From Shewanella polaris (GTDB lineage Bacteria > Pseudomonadota > Gammaproteobacteria > Enterobacterales > Shewanellaceae), in the NCBI RefSeq assembly GCF_006385555.1, contig NZ_CP041036.1:3596001-3660000 (forward strand): a DNA stretch of 64,000 nucleotides. Reading direction: 5' to 3'. Below, piece by piece: positions 1-8,044 of this stretch. Every line of letters starts with the position of its first letter. Positions within the stretch are counted from its first letter, which is position 1. Under the pieces are notes generated by a model. It had not been told where the DNA came from, did no database searches, and was given only the letters and a program-made list of their open reading frames with translations. The position numbers were made by a program, and so were the translations under genes.

Positions 1-157
1 ACATCAGATGTACCATCGGAAGCATTAGCATTTTCGAATAAGGCCGAAGCCGTATTCAAATGAGCTTCAACGCTGAATTAATCTGGTGTGGGCGAAGCGC
101 CACGACGTTAGTGGCGACAGGCCATAAAAAACAGGCCGAACTCACCAGTTCAACAAT
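1..157. other. Intergenic stretch downstream of btuF, no gene seen
   Basis: No convincing coding frame is visible. A perfect 6-bp stem with a 7-nt loop lies at 98-116 (CGCCAC/GTGGCG), and a GGCC...GGCC pair with an A-rich interior lies at 120-136. Read on the minus strand, these follow the btuF stop and could help end its transcription, but there is no clean U-tract after a strong stem. The stretch is cut by the window edge. Confidence 0.3.
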
Positions 158-1024
158 CTACCCTCTTACTTTATCCAACGCCCCGCAAACCGCATTAACG
201 CCTTGAATTGCCCTTGGGGTTGCCCGATGAAGTAAATCGGCATCAAACTGATATATATGCTGGTTTTTTACCGCGGGTAACTCAGGCCATTCAGCCCAGT
301 TGATCCCTAAAATATTACCTTCATCTTGGCTTTGTAAAATCACTTCTGCGCTGGTTAGTAACACATTTTCGATGCTAATTTGTGGGTACTCACTTGCTGC
401 GTTATAAAACACATTTTCACCATGGCACACTTCAATAAGGTTTTGGATCCAACTGCCTTTAGCAACTGTCATCAGTGGCGTTGACCATAATTGATAAAAA
501 ACTTTTACCACGGGCTTAGCTTGGTTTTGCTGTTTAATCTCAGCTAATTGCTGACGATAATCATCTGCAACTTGCTTGGCCTTAACTGAATGTCCTGTGA
601 GCTTGCCTAATTGTTCAAGATCCGTGGCGACATCAACTAAGCGCTTAGGGTCGCTATTAAACAGGTTAAAACCTAAATCACGTAATTGATTAATATCTTC
701 CATTTTATTGCCGCTTTGCCACACCACAATTAAATCAGGATTTAGCTCAATCACTCGCTCTATTTGGATACCATAATAGCCGCCGATACTCGGAATATTC
801 TTAGCAGCTGCTGGGTAATCGGCATAATCGGTGGTGGCAATAATTGAGCTGCCTGCACCAATCGCAAACAGCATTTCAACCCCATGAGGCGATAAAGCAA
901 TAATCCGTTTCGCTGGCGGCTTACCTTGTAAATCATCTGAAGCCATCGATTCAGCCGCAGGTAAAACGAGTGATATAGACGAGAGTCCAATCACTGTGAT
1001 GAGCGATAACAATGTACGTAGCAA
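158..1024 (-). CDS. btuF: Cobalamin ABC transporter substrate-binding protein, BtuF-like
   Basis: Periplasmic binding protein of the helical-backbone (BtuF/FepB) type, expected to capture corrinoids and deliver them to BtuC/BtuD. The N-terminus is a typical signal peptide (hydrophobic core, then a small-residue region near residue 30). The mature part starts with the family signature RIIALSPHGVEMLFAIGAG and continues with a Y-rich ligand loop (SIGGYYG) and NPDLIVVW, as in BtuF. No ATG starts the frame. An upstream TTG at 1042 extends it six residues, but AAGGA lies 7 nt before the TTG at 1024, which I prefer. The btuCD genes are about 15 kb away on the same strand, separated by unrelated genes. 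Binding of another siderophore or heme-like ligand cannot be excluded from sequence alone. Confidence 0.75.
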   Translation of the reverse strand: MLRTLLSLITVIGLSSISLVLPAAESMASDDLQGKPPAKRIIALSPHGVEMLFAIGAGSSIIATTDYADYPAAAKNIPSIGGYYGIQIERVIELNPDLIVVWQSGNKMEDINQLRDLGFNLFNSDPKRLVDVATDLEQLGKLTGHSVKAKQVADDYRQQLAEIKQQNQAKPVVKVFYQLWSTPLMTVAKGSWIQNLIEVCHGENVFYNAASEYPQISIENVLLTSAEVILQSQDEGNILGINWAEWPELPAVKNQHIYQFDADLLHRATPRAIQGVNAVCGALDKVRG

Positions 1025-1124
1025 AATGCTTTCCTTAATCAAAATGTTTTTAATAATTGTTAGTAATAGTGGTGACTAATGGTGGTTGCTAGCACTCGTT
1101 ATTTAATGATGGTGTTAACACAGC

Positions 1125-2162
1125 CTATTGCACCAGTTTATCGGGCCAACCATGGTTATCAATGTAATTTACTAAATTTTTCGGTCGATAATTACTGTCA
1201 TTCAGCCAACGAGTTTTTACCGATTGGTGTAATAATATCGGCACTTTCTCTGGATCTAGCTCGCGTATAAATCGTTTTTTAACCCGATAAAAACTGCGAT
1301 ATGAATCTTGAATATCTGCCATTGGATTAGGTAACAAGGCATCGGATAAGTGTAACTCGACCGTTAAGTTAACCGCTCGCGCTTGGCTTATCATCCACTG
1401 CAATGCAATATCAGACAAGGTGCTGCCATCATCATTGGGGGCAACGCTACCACCAATATTGCTGTGAGCACCAACAAACCATACCTGCTGAATGTCTATA
1501 CTCGTTCGAGGCGCCCAAATGGTGGGTTCAAAATCACTGCGGTGTTCATCTAACGCCAGAGCATGGCGCGCTACTTTGACATTTCGGCCTAGTTTAGTGT
1601 CGTAAAATTCATCTTTATCTTCAAACATGCCTAAAAATGAAAGCGGTATACCCATTGCGCCTACTGTGTCCCATACACCCACAAATTCCACTTCACGCGA
1701 TGGATGTGAATGTTGCTGACGAAACTGCACCGATCGTTCCCCCTCAGGGCTAAAAGGTTTAGTTTTCATTTTATAATGTTCAAAGGCATGTTGAATTAGC
1801 TTGGCGTCAGGACGGGTAACAATACCGCAATTATTGATTAGACCACACAAACAGCGCACGGTATAGGCTCCGCGGCTAAAACCAAACAGATAAATTTCAT
1901 CTCCCGCTGAGTAGTTTTGCACAATATAACGATAGGCATCCATAATGTTTTTATTCAGCCCTCGTCCCGTTATACCGCCAATAATAGCATCGTGGGATGA
2001 ACCAATTCCCCAATCGTAAAACACTTGTTGTGGTACACCATCATCAGCAATGGGTTTGATGGCTCTGGCGAGTTTAAGCACATTAGTGGCATGATCTTTT
2101 TCAAGATCTTTCTCGGGACGATTCCAGGTTCCATCGGCACAGATAACAATTCGTTTATTCAT
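1125..2162 (-). CDS. DUF2235 domain alpha/beta-hydrolase-like protein
   Basis: The protein opens with KRIVICADGTWNRP and carries GFSRGAYTVR about a third of the way in. Together these are the hallmark of DUF2235, the domain shared with type VI secretion phospholipase effectors of the Tle1 kind; the Ser in GFSRGA is the expected nucleophile. Later Asp and His candidates (GVWDTVGAMG, WFVGAHSNIGG) fit a Ser-Asp-His hydrolase. There is no signal peptide and no VgrG, PAAR or immunity-like neighbour, so an effector role is not supported. Start: a TTG at 2177 would add five residues, but AGGG sits 6 nt before the ATG at 2162. It is transcribed divergently from the isochorismatase-like gene. The substrate is unknown. 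Confidence 0.75.
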   Translation of the reverse strand: MNKRIVICADGTWNRPEKDLEKDHATNVLKLARAIKPIADDGVPQQVFYDWGIGSSHDAIIGGITGRGLNKNIMDAYRYIVQNYSAGDEIYLFGFSRGAYTVRCLCGLINNCGIVTRPDAKLIQHAFEHYKMKTKPFSPEGERSVQFRQQHSHPSREVEFVGVWDTVGAMGIPLSFLGMFEDKDEFYDTKLGRNVKVARHALALDEHRSDFEPTIWAPRTSIDIQQVWFVGAHSNIGGSVAPNDDGSTLSDIALQWMISQARAVNLTVELHLSDALLPNPMADIQDSYRSFYRVKKRFIRELDPEKVPILLHQSVKTRWLNDSNYRPKNLVNYIDNHGWPDKLVQ

Positions 2163-2294
2163 ATCAATCCCTGACAATCTTTGTTGAACATTTCATCACC
2201 ATTTACATAGTCATAATAGACTAAATGCTTATTTGCACCACGGTAAAAATAACCAATACTCGACAGTTCACTTAAATAGATTGGGGTACTGAAC

Positions 2295-2837
2295 ATGATA
2301 ACAGCAGAGCAAAGTGTATTAATGATTGTCGACGTGCAAGGTAAACTCGCCCAAGTAATGCAGCAATCAGCCCAATTACACCAAAAAATTGCGGTATTAA
2401 TTCAGGGTGCACAACTATTTGATATTCCGATTATTTGGTTAGAACAATTACCCAACAAATTAGGCCATACCAGCGACGAACTCGCACAACTCTTATCGCA
2501 AACATCCAAACCCATCGCTAAAGAACATTTTAGCGGCTGGCATTGTGAGGAAGCAAAACATCAACTTAAAGTCTTAAACCGTAGCAATGTCATTCTTGCA
2601 GGTATCGAAACTCATGTTTGCGTTTACCAAACTTGCCAAGATTTATTGGCCAACGATTATCAAGTGCATTTGGTTGCCGATGCAGTTTCATCCAGAGGTG
2701 CAGACAACAAAGTACTTGGGGTGCAGATGATGCTAAATGATGGCGCCAAACTCACTAATGTTGAATCACTACTGTTTGAACTTCAACATGTTGCTCAAGG
2801 CGATCGCTTTAAGGCTCTACTGAAATTGATAAAGTAG
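2295..2837 (+). CDS. Isochorismatase-family cysteine hydrolase
   Basis: About 180 residues, the usual length of YcaC-like or nicotinamidase-like hydrolases. The catalytic triad is visible: Asp13 in MIVDVQGKL, a Lys in the IAKEHFSGW segment near residue 75, and the nucleophile Cys in GIETHVCVYQTCQDL near residue 108, with a typical non-proline peptide before it. The family hydrolyses small amides or vinyl ethers; the substrate cannot be read from the sequence. No signal peptide, so cytoplasmic. It stands alone and is followed by a near-perfect palindrome at 2965-2990. Confidence 0.85.
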   Translation: MITAEQSVLMIVDVQGKLAQVMQQSAQLHQKIAVLIQGAQLFDIPIIWLEQLPNKLGHTSDELAQLLSQTSKPIAKEHFSGWHCEEAKHQLKVLNRSNVILAGIETHVCVYQTCQDLLANDYQVHLVADAVSSRGADNKVLGVQMMLNDGAKLTNVESLLFELQHVAQGDRFKALLKLIK

Positions 2838-2964
2838 CCATAATCCCCATCTAAATAAGCCACTAGAGGTGTATTCATAAGCGGCTATGAAGTATACCTT
2901 TATGACCTATCAGCCTAGATATGAAGTTAAAGACAACCCTGTATAGACTTGCCATCATTATCAA

Positions 2965-2990
2965 ATTCGACTCACCAGTGAGTCGAATTA
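2965..2990. repeat. Perfect 12-bp inverted repeat with 2-nt spacer
   Basis: AATTCGACTCAC is followed by CA and then by its exact reverse complement. A T-run does not follow, so this is not a classic intrinsic terminator. It lies between the isochorismatase-like gene and the ABC1 kinase gene and could be an operator, a cruciform or a T-tract-less terminator. Confidence 0.6.
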
Positions 2991-3082
2991 TCCAGAGTTA
3001 TTGCCAATAGAATTTGATCATATAACTCCTCATAAGCGTACAATAAATCAATCTAAACGTTGTATTGCAGATAAAGACCATC

Positions 3083-4393
3083 ATGAAAAATAATGAATCC
3101 AAAGTACCAACCAGCCGATTATCGCGATTATCAAAAATGGGTGGACTGGCTTCTCGTCTAGCGGGTAACGTACTGCTTGAAGGCGCAAAACAGCTTAGTA
3201 AAGGTCAATCACCCAAGTTACAACAGCTAGTAATGACCCCAACTAACATTGGTCATGTTGCCGATAAGCTGTCACAACTTCGCGGCGCCGCGATGAAAGT
3301 GGGCCAAATGCTGTCAATGGATGCTGGCGACTTAGTGCCTCCCGAATTAGCAGAAATATTGGCAAAGCTACGTTCTGATGCTAAAGCGATGCCGCACAAG
3401 CAGTTAACTCAATTACTAGTTCAGCATTGGGGTCGAGACTGGCTCGCCCCATTTGCTCAATTTGAACTGCGCCCTTTTGCCGCTGCATCCATCGGCCAAG
3501 TGCATTTAGCCTATTTAGATACAGGTGAAAAACTGGCGATTAAAATTCAATATCCGGGCATTAGAGACAGCATCGACAGTGATATCGACAACGTAGCGAC
3601 GTTATTGAAAGTATCACGTCTTATTCCTGCAAACGTTAAACTGGATACCTTACTGTCAGAAGCCAAAGCCCAACTGCATAATGAAGCGGATTATCACTTC
3701 GAAGCCCAACAAATAGCGCTTTATAGGCAACAACTGGGTGAAGATTCCAGTTTTATTGTCCCAAAAGTGTACAAGCAACTCAGTAACAACAGTATTTTAA
3801 CCATGCAGTTTGTTGAAGGAGTGGCCATAGAGTCGGTGGCGAAAGCGTCACAAGAGGTAAGAGACCACATTGCTAGCGCACTAATGGGTTTATGTTTTAA
3901 AGAGCTATTAGAGTTTAAATTAGTTCAGTCAGATCCTAACTTTGCCAATTTTCAGTATCAAACAGACACTCAAAAAATCGTACTTTTCGACTTTGGCGCC
4001 ACCCGCACGATTAGTGATGAATTATCCCATGGTTACCATGAACTCATGCTAGGTGCAGCGAATCAAAATAAAGTTCAAATGACATCAGCAGCTAAGAAAA
4101 TTGGCTTTTTTCAAGATGAAATAGATCCCGCCCATCAGCAATTGATTATTGATATTTTCTACCAAGCTTGTGAGCCACTACGTTTTGAGGGCGAATACGA
4201 CTTTGGCCAAAGCGACTTAGCAAAGCGTATTACTCATGCAGGTAAAGCAATGAGTACCCAACAAAATGAATGGCATACTCCGCCAACCGATGCTATTTTT
4301 ATTCATCGTAAATTAGCAGGTACCTATTTACTTGCTGCAAAGCTAAAAGCCAAGGTAGATGTGAGAAAATTATTTGCTGCTTATCAAAATTAA
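3083..4393 (+). CDS. ABC1/UbiB (ADCK) family atypical kinase
   Basis: Member of the ABC1/UbiB protein-kinase-like family. Visible motifs in order: the KxGQ signature (AMKVGQMLSMD), the Ala-rich nucleotide loop (FAAASIGQVHLA), a catalytic-loop equivalent (DPNFANFQ) and the metal-binding DFG (LFDFGATRTIS). About 436 residues, close to the ADCK3/4-like short form without C-terminal transmembrane helices. Relatives support ubiquinone or lipid metabolism through ATPase activity; the exact partner here is unknown. It is not beside ubi genes, so it is unlikely to be the housekeeping UbiB. The open frame extends to a TTG at 3065, but the ATG at 3083 is the natural start; no strong Shine-Dalgarno is visible for either. 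Confidence 0.85.
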   Translation: MKNNESKVPTSRLSRLSKMGGLASRLAGNVLLEGAKQLSKGQSPKLQQLVMTPTNIGHVADKLSQLRGAAMKVGQMLSMDAGDLVPPELAEILAKLRSDAKAMPHKQLTQLLVQHWGRDWLAPFAQFELRPFAAASIGQVHLAYLDTGEKLAIKIQYPGIRDSIDSDIDNVATLLKVSRLIPANVKLDTLLSEAKAQLHNEADYHFEAQQIALYRQQLGEDSSFIVPKVYKQLSNNSILTMQFVEGVAIESVAKASQEVRDHIASALMGLCFKELLEFKLVQSDPNFANFQYQTDTQKIVLFDFGATRTISDELSHGYHELMLGAANQNKVQMTSAAKKIGFFQDEIDPAHQQLIIDIFYQACEPLRFEGEYDFGQSDLAKRITHAGKAMSTQQNEWHTPPTDAIFIHRKLAGTYLLAAKLKAKVDVRKLFAAYQN

Positions 4394-4506
4394 ATAGCCT
4401 TAACTTAGAACGATTAAAAAACACATCAACAAGATAAATCCATCGTGTTGATAAAGATGGATTATTAAAAATTGAATTCAATTGAATTTACACAAGGAGA
4501 GTTACC

Positions 4507-4890
4507 ATGTTTAGTCACATTATGATTGGTGTTAATGATATCGATACATCGAAGAAATTTTATGATGCCATTTTAGGCACATTAGGTATTGCGCCAGGTA
4601 AAATTGATGACAAAGGTCGTTGCTTTTATATAACACCAACAGGTATTTTTGCATTAACAAAACCCATAAACGGTGAACCAGCATGCCACGGTAATGGCAC
4701 CACTATTGGTTTTTCTGCAGATACTACCGCATTAGCAGATGCATGGCATGCCGCCGGATTGGTTAGTGGTGGTACAGCCTGTGAAGATGCCCCGGGTGTT
4801 CGCTCAGGACCGGGGTTTGATTTGTATTTAGCTTACCTTCGTGATCCAGACGGTAACAAGATTTGTGCTTTGCACAGAGTGGCAAAGTAA
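4507..4890 (+). CDS. VOC (glyoxalase/bleomycin-resistance) family protein
   Basis: A 127-residue single-domain vicinal-oxygen-chelate protein. It begins with a beta strand carrying a His (FSHIMIGVNDIDTSKKFYD) and ends with YLRDPDGNKICALH, the usual last strand of the fold. Two beta-alpha-beta-beta-beta modules can be traced. The family includes metal-dependent isomerases, dioxygenases and binding proteins; no specific activity can be assigned. A strong ribosome site (AAGGAGAG) lies 6-7 nt upstream of the ATG. Between the previous gene and this one are overlapping short dyads and the palindrome AATTGAATTCAATT, possibly the control region. Confidence 0.8.
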   Translation: MFSHIMIGVNDIDTSKKFYDAILGTLGIAPGKIDDKGRCFYITPTGIFALTKPINGEPACHGNGTTIGFSADTTALADAWHAAGLVSGGTACEDAPGVRSGPGFDLYLAYLRDPDGNKICALHRVAK

Positions 4891-5060
4891 TAACGCTATT
4901 CCGGCAGGTAGTCTAAGTGAAAGATTACCTGTTCGTTTAAATTTCCACTATTTGCGCTAAAAACCTAAGTCGCACTTTTTTGATTATTCGTAGTTAGAGA
5001 TGCATCACAAACAACTACAGGGTAAAATAGCTGTCCTTTGGTGTAGTGAGTGTGTTTTTG

Positions 5061-6785
5061 ATGTCTGTTAACGACCCGTGTTTTATTCCTTTTAGTGATG
5101 TAATTGCTTTCAATAACACGCTTGCCGAACAAGGGTTGCCTAGCTCTTTTACTTTCCCGTTTTATTATCAACCTCATTCATTAACAATATTGGCTGCGCA
5201 GCAGTTGCAGCAGGAACTACTTGAGGCTAACTCTTGGGGGCATAATTTTGGCTTAGACAGCAAAAATGATCGTGGCATGGTGATTGGTAAGATGTTTGGT
5301 GTGTTGGTGGTTAAAGACACACTCGGACAACTTGGTTTTTTAGCGTCATTTTCAGGTAAGTTAGCCGATCAAAATATCTTGCCACCGTTTGTGCCACCGG
5401 TGTTTGATATGTTGACCCAAGACAGCTTTTTTAATAGTGATAATAAACAGATTAACCAAATTAATCTGTCGATTAGTCAGCAAGAAGCGAATCCGTTACT
5501 GGCGACATTAACCACGACTTTAGCTGCGCAACAACATCAAGCTGAAAGTGAACTTGAGCAGCAACGCAGCGCAATTGTTGAAGGTCGAAAACAGCGTAAG
5601 CTTCAACGTGAGCAAGTAGATGCTGCCTTAGCGCAAAAAAACATCAACGAAGATAGCCATAAAACCTTGTCTATCGACTTAAGCCGTCAAAGCGTACAGC
5701 AAAAACATCAGTTAAATGCATTAAAGCTGCTGTGGCAGACTCAAATTGAAGTCACTAAGGTGGCCTTAGATTCACTTCAGCAGCAAATTAAAAAGTTAAA
5801 ACAACAACGTAAACAACTTTCAAATGGATTACAAAAAAAGCTCTTTGCCCAATATCAGTTTTTAAATACCTTGGGTGAAGCGCGTGATTTAAACGATATT
5901 TTCAATGACGCGCCGAATCATTTACCGCCTGCTGGTGCCGGAGAATGTGCAGCACCTAAGTTACTGCAATACGCGTTTACTCATCAATTTACTCCAATTG
6001 CGATGGCAGAGTTTTGGTGGGGGTCATCGCCGAAATCTGAGATAAAGCAGCACAAAAACTACTACCCAGCTTGCCATGGGAAATGCCGACCTATTTTGAC
6101 CCACATGCTTAAAGGTATGCAGGTTGATGACGACCCCTTGCTGATTAATCCAGGTAAAGATCAACACATTGATATTATTTATCAAGATGATGTGATGGTG
6201 ATTATTAACAAGCCCGCAGAGTTATTATCGGTACCAGGTAAAAATATCACCGACTCGGTGTTTAGCCGTATGCAGCAACAATACCCTAATGCGACGGGGC
6301 CGCTGATTGTTCATCGCCTAGACATGTCGACATCAGGTTTAATGGTAATAGCGCTCACCAAAGAAGCCAACAAAGCCCTGCAACAACAGTTTATTCAACG
6401 CAGTGTCACTAAGCGTTATATCGCGTTAATTGAAGGTGTACCTAATCAGGACACAGGTGATATTAGTTTGCCATTGCGGGTAGATTTAGACGATCGTCCT
6501 AAGCAGTTAGTATGTTACGAGCATGGCAAACATGCCGAGACATTTTGGCAAGTGCACCAGCGGCAAGGAAAGCGCACCTTAATACACTTATACCCTAAAA
6601 CTGGGCGTACTCATCAATTACGGATGCATTGTGCTCATCATGATGGTTTGCATATGCCAATAGTTGGGGATGATTTATACGGTGTTGCGACTAACCGTTT
6701 GCATTTACATGCGCAGTATTTAAGCTTAAATCATCCGGTGACAAATGAAGAAATGGTATTTGAAGTAAAAGCAGATTTTGAATAA
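5061..6785 (+). CDS. RluA-family 23S rRNA pseudouridine synthase with long N-terminal extension
   Basis: The C-terminal third (about residues 370-570) is an RluA-type pseudouridine synthase catalytic domain: IIYQDDVMVIINKPAELLSVP, then HRLDMSTSGLMV with the catalytic Asp near residue 420, then KTGRTHQLRMH. The roughly 350-residue N-terminus is unusual. It holds a Gln/Lys/Glu-rich coiled coil (about residues 150-270) and then a Cys-containing segment (GECAAPKLLQYAF and YYPACHGKC) that could bind a metal. Long RluA versions of this type occur in Vibrio and Shewanella relatives. It probably modifies a uridine in 23S rRNA or tRNA; the target is not readable. The frame also has a GTG start at 5046, 15 bases upstream; neither start has a clear ribosome site. 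Confidence 0.85.
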   Translation: MSVNDPCFIPFSDVIAFNNTLAEQGLPSSFTFPFYYQPHSLTILAAQQLQQELLEANSWGHNFGLDSKNDRGMVIGKMFGVLVVKDTLGQLGFLASFSGKLADQNILPPFVPPVFDMLTQDSFFNSDNKQINQINLSISQQEANPLLATLTTTLAAQQHQAESELEQQRSAIVEGRKQRKLQREQVDAALAQKNINEDSHKTLSIDLSRQSVQQKHQLNALKLLWQTQIEVTKVALDSLQQQIKKLKQQRKQLSNGLQKKLFAQYQFLNTLGEARDLNDIFNDAPNHLPPAGAGECAAPKLLQYAFTHQFTPIAMAEFWWGSSPKSEIKQHKNYYPACHGKCRPILTHMLKGMQVDDDPLLINPGKDQHIDIIYQDDVMVIINKPAELLSVPGKNITDSVFSRMQQQYPNATGPLIVHRLDMSTSGLMVIALTKEANKALQQQFIQRSVTKRYIALIEGVPNQDTGDISLPLRVDLDDRPKQLVCYEHGKHAETFWQVHQRQGKRTLIHLYPKTGRTHQLRMHCAHHDGLHMPIVGDDLYGVATNRLHLHAQYLSLNHPVTNEEMVFEVKADFE

Positions 6786-6913
6786 TGCTTAAAAATATTA
6801 AATAAGCATTACTATGCTGTTAATGCCTATGGCTTTAGAAACAATTCTTTTATGGTCTGTTTCATAAGCCGAATGTATCGCAAGGTTTACCCATTGCATC
6901 CAGTGTAATGAAC

Positions 6914-7456
6914 TCATTTGGGTTGAATATAATACTGGGCCATATCTTTTGCCATTAACGCAGATGTTTTTATACCTCGGGTATGGGCCATTACAATCGC
7001 CCCGTCAACGAGCAAACCGATTTGATCTGCTTTATCTGCATCATGTAGAGGTAATTGTGCACGAATAAGTTCAACAATGACTTGTTTGTGTTGGGCTGAA
7101 AATACATGTATCGGATTATGAGCATCGGCATATTCAGCACTGGCATTAATAAAATTGCAGCCAAAAAAGTGCCCGTTATTAAACCATTCATTCAGTGCAT
7201 CAAAAATCGCTAACACACCAGAATTACCAGCTTGAACCGCGGCATCAACTTTAGCGCTAATAGAGGTAAGAACTTGTTGATGACGTTGTTGTAATGCCGC
7301 CAGAATTAACTCATCTTTGCTACGAAAATGTTTATATAGCGTCGCTTTAGACACTCCTGATTGCGCCAAAATTAAATCAATGCCAGTAGCGTGGTAACCC
7401 TGCTGATTAAATAAGCCTAACGCAGTGTCGATTAAATGTTGTTTTCTTGGTTGCAT
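6914..7456 (-). CDS. TetR family transcriptional regulator
   Basis: A 180-residue TetR repressor. The N-terminal helix-turn-helix is clear (ALGLFNQQGYHATGIDLILA, then SGVSKATLYKHFRSKDEL), followed by an all-helical ligand-binding domain with a Phe/Cys-containing core (NGHFFGCNFINASAEY). It is divergent from the VOC-PPOX pair at 7587-9001, and the 130-bp gap between them holds two copies of an ACAG-N4-GTTCAC-type site. Autorepression and repression of the divergent pair are therefore likely (inference). The ligand is unknown. GAGGT 8 nt before the ATG supports the start. Confidence 0.9.
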   Translation of the reverse strand: MQPRKQHLIDTALGLFNQQGYHATGIDLILAQSGVSKATLYKHFRSKDELILAALQQRHQQVLTSISAKVDAAVQAGNSGVLAIFDALNEWFNNGHFFGCNFINASAEYADAHNPIHVFSAQHKQVIVELIRAQLPLHDADKADQIGLLVDGAIVMAHTRGIKTSALMAKDMAQYYIQPK

Positions 7457-7510
7457 GACTATCTACCTCAATGGCTGAGCATAAATTATAGCAACTTTTA
7501 ACTTGACGTA

Positions 7511-7552
7511 AACAGTTCTGTTCACCTACGATAGTAGACAGATTTGTTCACC
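7511..7552. promoter_or_regulatory. Putative TetR operator repeats between divergent genes
   Basis: Two similar sites, ACAGTTCTGTTCACC at 7512 and ACAGATTTGTTCACC at 7537, occur 25 bp apart. The first contains the dyad AACAG-TT-CTGTT. They lie in the shared promoter region of the TetR gene and the VOC gene, where TetR-family operators are normally found. No other site of this kind was noticed nearby. Confidence 0.5.
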
Positions 7553-7586
7553 ACCGATTTACATTCAAAAATTAAGGGTTATAACC

Positions 7587-8018
7587 ATGTGCAGCACAGC
7601 AACTGATCCAAGCTCAAATACAACCTCTTTGAGCACCTTAGGCATTCATCACCTCGGCCTCAGTGTGCCAGATATCAAACAAACAGCCACATTTTTCATC
7701 GAGCAGCTGCATTTTAAACAAGTGGGTGAAAAACAAGACTACCCGGCTATTTTTGTTTCAGACGGCACCGTTATGCTAACGCTATGGCAAATTAGCGATA
7801 CTAACCAAATGGTCAATTTTGACCGCTATAAGAATGTTGGTTTGCATCATTTTGCGCTAAAAATGGCTAATGTTGAGCAACTGCAACACATACATCAGCG
7901 ACTAGCGAAACTTGATAATGTAGACATTGAATTTGCACCAGAGCCATTAGGCGACTTACCGATTCATCACATGATGTGCACTATTCCCGGTGGCATTAGG
8001 CTTGAATTGATCGCGTAA
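7587..8018 (+). CDS. VOC family (glyoxalase-like) protein
   Basis: A 143-residue protein with the glyoxalase-I-like start LGIHHLGLSVPDIKQTATFF and the matching second-half signature GLHHFALKMANVEQL, so each half contributes an early His as in metal-binding VOC enzymes; it ends MMCTIPGGIRLELIA. Activity is not assignable beyond the superfamily. AAGGG 8 nt before the ATG marks the start. It is followed 26 bases later by the PPOX-like gene on the same strand, and the two probably form an operon controlled by the divergent TetR regulator. Confidence 0.8.
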   Translation: MCSTATDPSSNTTSLSTLGIHHLGLSVPDIKQTATFFIEQLHFKQVGEKQDYPAIFVSDGTVMLTLWQISDTNQMVNFDRYKNVGLHHFALKMANVEQLQHIHQRLAKLDNVDIEFAPEPLGDLPIHHMMCTIPGGIRLELIA

Positions 8019-8044
8019 TCGCGCACTTGGTATAAGGAATAACA

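Noticed and set aside
1079..1270. Frame overlapping the 3' end of the DUF2235 gene on the plus strand
   Set aside because: Antisense shadow of the minus-strand gene with no ribosome site.
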